A stretch of DNA of 64,000 nt. It comes from Astrothelium macrocarpum (taxonomy: Eukaryota > Ascomycota > Dothideomycetes > Trypetheliales > Trypetheliaceae). A model generated the notes under the pieces. It was not told the origin of the DNA. It saw nothing but the letters and a program-made list of their open reading frames with translations, and did no database searches. Shown one piece after another: positions 60,809 to 64,000 of the stretch. A program made the position numbers and the translations under genes. Every line of letters begins with the position of its first letter. Positions within the stretch are counted from its first letter, which is position 1. The stretch spans positions 1 to 64,000 of the forward strand of contig JAGEMR010000059.1 in assembly GCA_021030915.1 (NCBI GenBank), given 5' to 3'.

Positions 60809-62175
60809 GTGCTGATGCTGGTGCTGCTGTTGCTGCTGCTGTTGATGCTGCTGCTGCTGCTGCTGCTGTAATTGTTGTTGGGCTTGCTGCTGCTGTATCA
60901 ACATATGCGGGGGAAGCGTGACGCCGCCGCGATTGGCTTGTAATTGTGCAAGATGTTGTGGTGTAAGGTTGGGATGCCCACTGTTTGGTATAGGAATTCC
61001 CATAGCGTGGGCTTGTTGTTGTTGCTGGTGTTGTTGTAGTATGCGCTGTTGCATCATGTGCTGTTGCTGCATTTGCTGCCGCTGCTGGATTTGTGCCGCA
61101 TATTGTGGGTTATTGGCCACTGTGGACACAGTTTGTTAGCTTCAAGTAATGAATTTTTCTAATATCAGCAGCAACCATTCGACATGTAACGCAAGGATGT
61201 GGTGAGAAATCTCCGGGTTCCAGGCAAAGTAGACGATAAATACCGCACAATATTCCCGTTTAAGAATGGCGTCCTTGAGAACTGGGGAATAAATCGGCGA
61301 TACCAGAGGTATAATGCGTGTGATAGACTGGATTCCTATGATCAAATGCTTGTCTGCTTCGCAACACAAGGCGACTCATCACGATTAAGAATCGTAGCCA
61401 TTATTGATGATACGAAGAAAAACAGATCAGAATTGGCCACAGAGATTCAGTTCGAGAATTCGAATGTTCTGCTTATAACAGTGTCCAAGATAAGTATTCG
61501 CTATGTTCGCCTCTCGGTCCCTCAAAGAGAACAATGGTACCTTATCGTCCGACAATATTTTCCTCATCCGGCTCGCCAGAAGGAGCTAATTATACGAGTA
61601 GTCCTTAAGTTCCGTGTCCCAATACCAGTGACATGGTATGGAAGAAAAGCGTACATGGAGGGGGCCAACTGTCCGGAGAATCAAAGGAGGCCGGCGTCGA
61701 TTTAGCTCTCAATCCCGGTACTATTGTATTTACCGGCCAGTTTTCTCGAGACTCAGACGTTCATCAAAATTTTGAGGAGCTTGAGCGTTCCCGGCGAATT
61801 GCAATCAAGTGATTCAAAGTAACAAAAGCAGTACTTACAGGCTTGCATTTGCTGCTGCTGCTGCTGCTGTTGATGCAGCATTTGTTGTTGTTGGTTCAAG
61901 TGTCCCATCGCATGCGCATTTGGTCCCCCCGGCCCTGCAGCACCCATTCCCTGTGCCATTCCCGGCCCATTCATTTGTGGCTGCATACCCATCATGGGAC
62001 CTGCTTGACTGACATGAGGCGCTCCACCAGGCCCTGACACTCCTGGATGCATCATAGGTTGAGCCATCGGTTGGCCCGGATTTGGACCGTGGCCCGGCCC
62101 TATCGGATGACCATGGGGAACTCCAGGCTGCTGCATTCCAGTAGGATGACCGCCTGGAGGATATGCGGCCATCAT
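58767..62175 (-). CDS. ptaB: Q-rich LIM-binding/SEUSS-type transcriptional co-regulator (PtaB-like)
   Basis: Five exons: 62175-61839, 61119-60212, 60157-59864, 59811-59527 and 59474-58767, giving 843 aa. The N-terminus (~110 aa) is Pro/Gly/His/Met-rich, then a long poly-Gln region (~120-390). The conserved LIM-binding-like core begins LMLYSDNLSKFQ-ASRQGANDLSQWQHFVAKFFSDDG and continues through RFYYTHLKSGVESIQLALE, FTYWFHNGTQ-LIYSGRLVALFNQQDKLDLLEFVGQKHQEFI and FLE-IGETLFHMRDLFDF. The tail is Gly/Pro/Asn-rich with a nuclear-type KRRR. In Aspergillus, PtaB partners the Flo8-like factor SomA to control adhesion and conidiation. The 54-nt intron 60211-60158 is in frame and would read as 18 extra residues if retained; removal restores the conserved core. 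The first intron (61838-61120) is 719 nt, exceptional here. One donor is GTCTGT. Confidence 0.88.
60693..60905 (-). repeat. CAG/CAA trinucleotide tract (poly-Gln)
   Basis: Interrupted CAG/CAA (minus strand) repeat within PtaB exon 2, encoding near-continuous glutamine with occasional His and Ala. A length-polymorphic microsatellite is expected. A smaller tract lies at about 61845-61885 in exon 1. Confidence 0.9.
61120..61838 (-). other. 719-nt first intron of the PtaB-like gene
   Basis: GTAAGT donor at 61838 and TCCACAG acceptor at 61120; phase 1 joins MQA and LANNPQYAAQ. Introns elsewhere in this window are about 45-90 nt. The plus strand of the intron is open for 168 codons (61199-61705; the first ATG in frame is at 61343), with no recognised family. 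Confidence 0.7.
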
Positions 62176-64000
62176 CTTGTCTTGTAGAATATGATAGTGT
62201 CCGCCACGGCCGCCCTCTTCCCCTCCCCACTATCCGACACTCCCAGTCAATTTTTGAACCCAGCCAAGACGGGGCTATTTTTGAAACACTCGATTAGATA
62301 ACACGGAGCGTTGGATTCGTGTAAGTAGGCTGTTCCGCTGAAGACAATCGTTAAGCATACAGAGTAAGCGTCAATCGCTAGCGTGGTTGAGGTGTTTTTT
62401 GCGTGTCGTTATGTGGTTCAAATATATGTATGAGACCAATGCCGGCTTAAATACGTATGTTGAAAATGCGCTCGTATCCAGAGGTCAGCGGGAAAAGTAC
62501 AGCGCAGGCGGGATAGTCAGGTAGCAAACGTAAAACTTCTGGAATAACGTCGAGGAAGTCATCAATTCACGGTTCCAAGGTCGATCAGTTTTTGCAAATC
62601 CAAAGTGGGTCGTGAAAGAGTAAGAATGATGTTCTTGGCTTTTCTTCGCATGTAAGGCAAGGTCCCGATCGACTGCTGGATCATTAGAGCTCGATCAAGG
62701 CCGCGTCCGACAGCAGTCGGGGTTGGAGGATGGCAGAGCAAAGAGAGCGACGCGTCGATGGGCGAGCAAGATGTTTTAATCAACGGCAGCGCATAGCAGC
62801 GCAGCGTGTGAAGGCGCTGCTACATGGGTGAGGGGACTGCTTGGGCGTGAGGTGAGGACTGAGGTCGGGTGTTGCGCTGAGCGGGAGTTGTCGTGGTCCG
62901 GCCAGGGGAGCGGGCCAAGACCGGGCCCCGGAGTTTTTCCGGTTGGCTGCACTAATATTAGCTTTCCAGCCACTGCTCCATTTTTGCCATTCCACTCCAC
63001 ACAATTCTTTCTTCATCCCTAGCCCCGATTTCAGCTTCGAGAACATGCGTCTGGCAAGATTTGTCGTGATCCCATGGGTATGTCTGCTCTCATCTCATCG
63101 TTCTCCCTACCCGCCATCAACTGATGACAACCAAAAAACGTCTTCTTTTCCCAGCTGATTCGACATTGATTGAGACCAATCATTCGGACTGTTCAGCAGT
63201 CTGCTACTTGCCAGTATCTTTTGTCTGAACCTTCAATACGCCTGCTATACTTGCACACCATCTTACACAAGATTCGGTGCTAACGCGATCCAGTCTTGAT
63301 CCTCCTTCAGCCGATCCTCTCATCTACCTAATCATTCGTGCGACATAGGACATCCACTGGGCCCTGCCAGGCTTTTGCACGCATATTTAGGACACAAGGC
63401 AAGATTTGCAAGTTGTGTATTACAGACTTGGCAGGGCTTTGGAAACCTCCGAAGTTGGGTACGTCAACATCTCTTACCTCCAACCTTTTTTTCATGATGA
63501 AATTTCTTCCATACATTCGCAGTTTCCACGATAGGTCTCGTCTAAGAACCCTCTTAGAGGCACGGTGATCGCCAAATCTTCCTTGGATGTCTGATTGTTT
63601 AGCCATTAATCTTCATTGCTCAAGTTGTTTTAGTGCCGACGAAGTACTGACGGAGAGAAAGCTTACAGAAACTTATTCCATGCCTAATTAGTACCTGCGT
63701 GCCCAAGGCTTACAATTATATAAATACCGCAAGGTCTGCTATATATCAAATTGTATGCAGCCGCATGCGCTGTCACCCAATTTAATCGTCCTTCCAATCA
63801 CTTCGTCAGTCATTCCTGATCTTCCAAAAATGGTACGATACCAAAGAAAACTATAATGCTAGGTAAGCAGATAGAGAACCGGTCACTGTGTTCCACTTTT
63901 AGATTTGCAGCATCTCGGTGTTGGTTCTCAGACGTTGCTCGGAGGCGCCTTGGAAATTTGCCGTCGTCATCGAACAATCTCGGTCGATCGGATACTAACT
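62176..64000. other. PtaB promoter and possible leader of a downstream gene
   Basis: The left part should be the PtaB promoter. From about 62960 the plus strand is C/T-rich and looks like a transcription start region. An ATG at 63045 opens 11 codons ending at a GTATGT donor (63078). Splicing to CCCAG at 63154 would give a 15-codon ORF that stops at 63169, so it may be an upstream ORF or part of a leader. No coding exon of a downstream gene is identifiable before the window ends. Confidence 0.3.

Noticed and set aside
60697..61139. Plus-strand Ala/Val-rich and Cys-rich frames opposite PtaB
   Set aside because: Mirror translations of the CAG/CAA repeat.
62780..63046. Minus-strand 88-codon frame starting MFSKLKSG
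   Set aside because: Opposite a C/T-rich plus-strand leader; no stop-free extension or recognised family.

Overview
This is a stretch of nuclear DNA from a filamentous ascomycete (Pezizomycotina). Genes are interrupted by short introns (about 45-90 nt, GTRNGT...CTRAY...YAG). The families are typically fungal: HET, NACHT-ankyrin, Zn2Cys6, Dal5-type MFS, PtaB, a Ser-rich GPI protein and Tom1. I cannot place it reliably below subphylum. No tRNA, rRNA, CRISPR or intact transposon was found.

Layout. 1-1560 is an almost pure A/T block, ending in a short GC-rich triplicated motif and a T22-G8 homopolymer junction. 1.9-4.3 kb holds a HET-domain gene (-). 4.3-7.4 kb is gene-poor. 7.4-8.8 kb encodes a Ser/Ala-rich GPI-anchored wall protein (-). 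10.2-11.4 kb encodes a histidine phosphatase (-) ending in a PCNA-interacting-peptide-like sequence. 13.4-15.7 kb encodes a protein with three successive Zn2Cys6-like clusters (+). 16.5-17.5 kb is a doubtful gene (-). 19.7-21.4 kb is 6-phosphofructo-2-kinase/fructose-2,6-bisphosphatase (+). 22.2-22.9 kb is a disordered small protein (+). 23.8-36.5 kb is the giant HECT ubiquitin ligase Tom1/HUWE1 (+).

37.8-38.8 kb is a short-chain dehydrogenase (+), convergent with a ten-exon Rad5/Rad16-like SNF2-RING ATPase (38.98-42.15 kb, -). That gene has a TGA exactly at its seventh RING zinc ligand. Divergent from it, 370 bp away, is an eight-exon NOD-like receptor (42.5-47.1 kb, +): DUF7708-type N-terminus, NACHT, zinc finger, ankyrin repeats. 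Then come a secreted serine carboxypeptidase (48.6-50.5 kb, +) and V-ATPase subunit B (50.9-52.9 kb, +). A divergent pair follows: a Dal5-family anion transporter (-) and a TauD/Jlp1-type dioxygenase (+), which together suggest uptake and desulfonation of organosulfonates. Last is a Q-rich LIM-binding/PtaB-like co-regulator (58.8-62.2 kb, -) with a 719-nt first intron. The remaining 1.8 kb looks like the leader of a gene outside the window.

Most genes are unlinked in function. The exceptions are the sulfonate pair and, less certainly, the divergent NLR/SNF2 pair. The HET and NLR genes belong to the fungal non-self-recognition repertoire. All exon coordinates were derived by hand from splice signals, frame continuity and family alignment knowledge; no database search was run.
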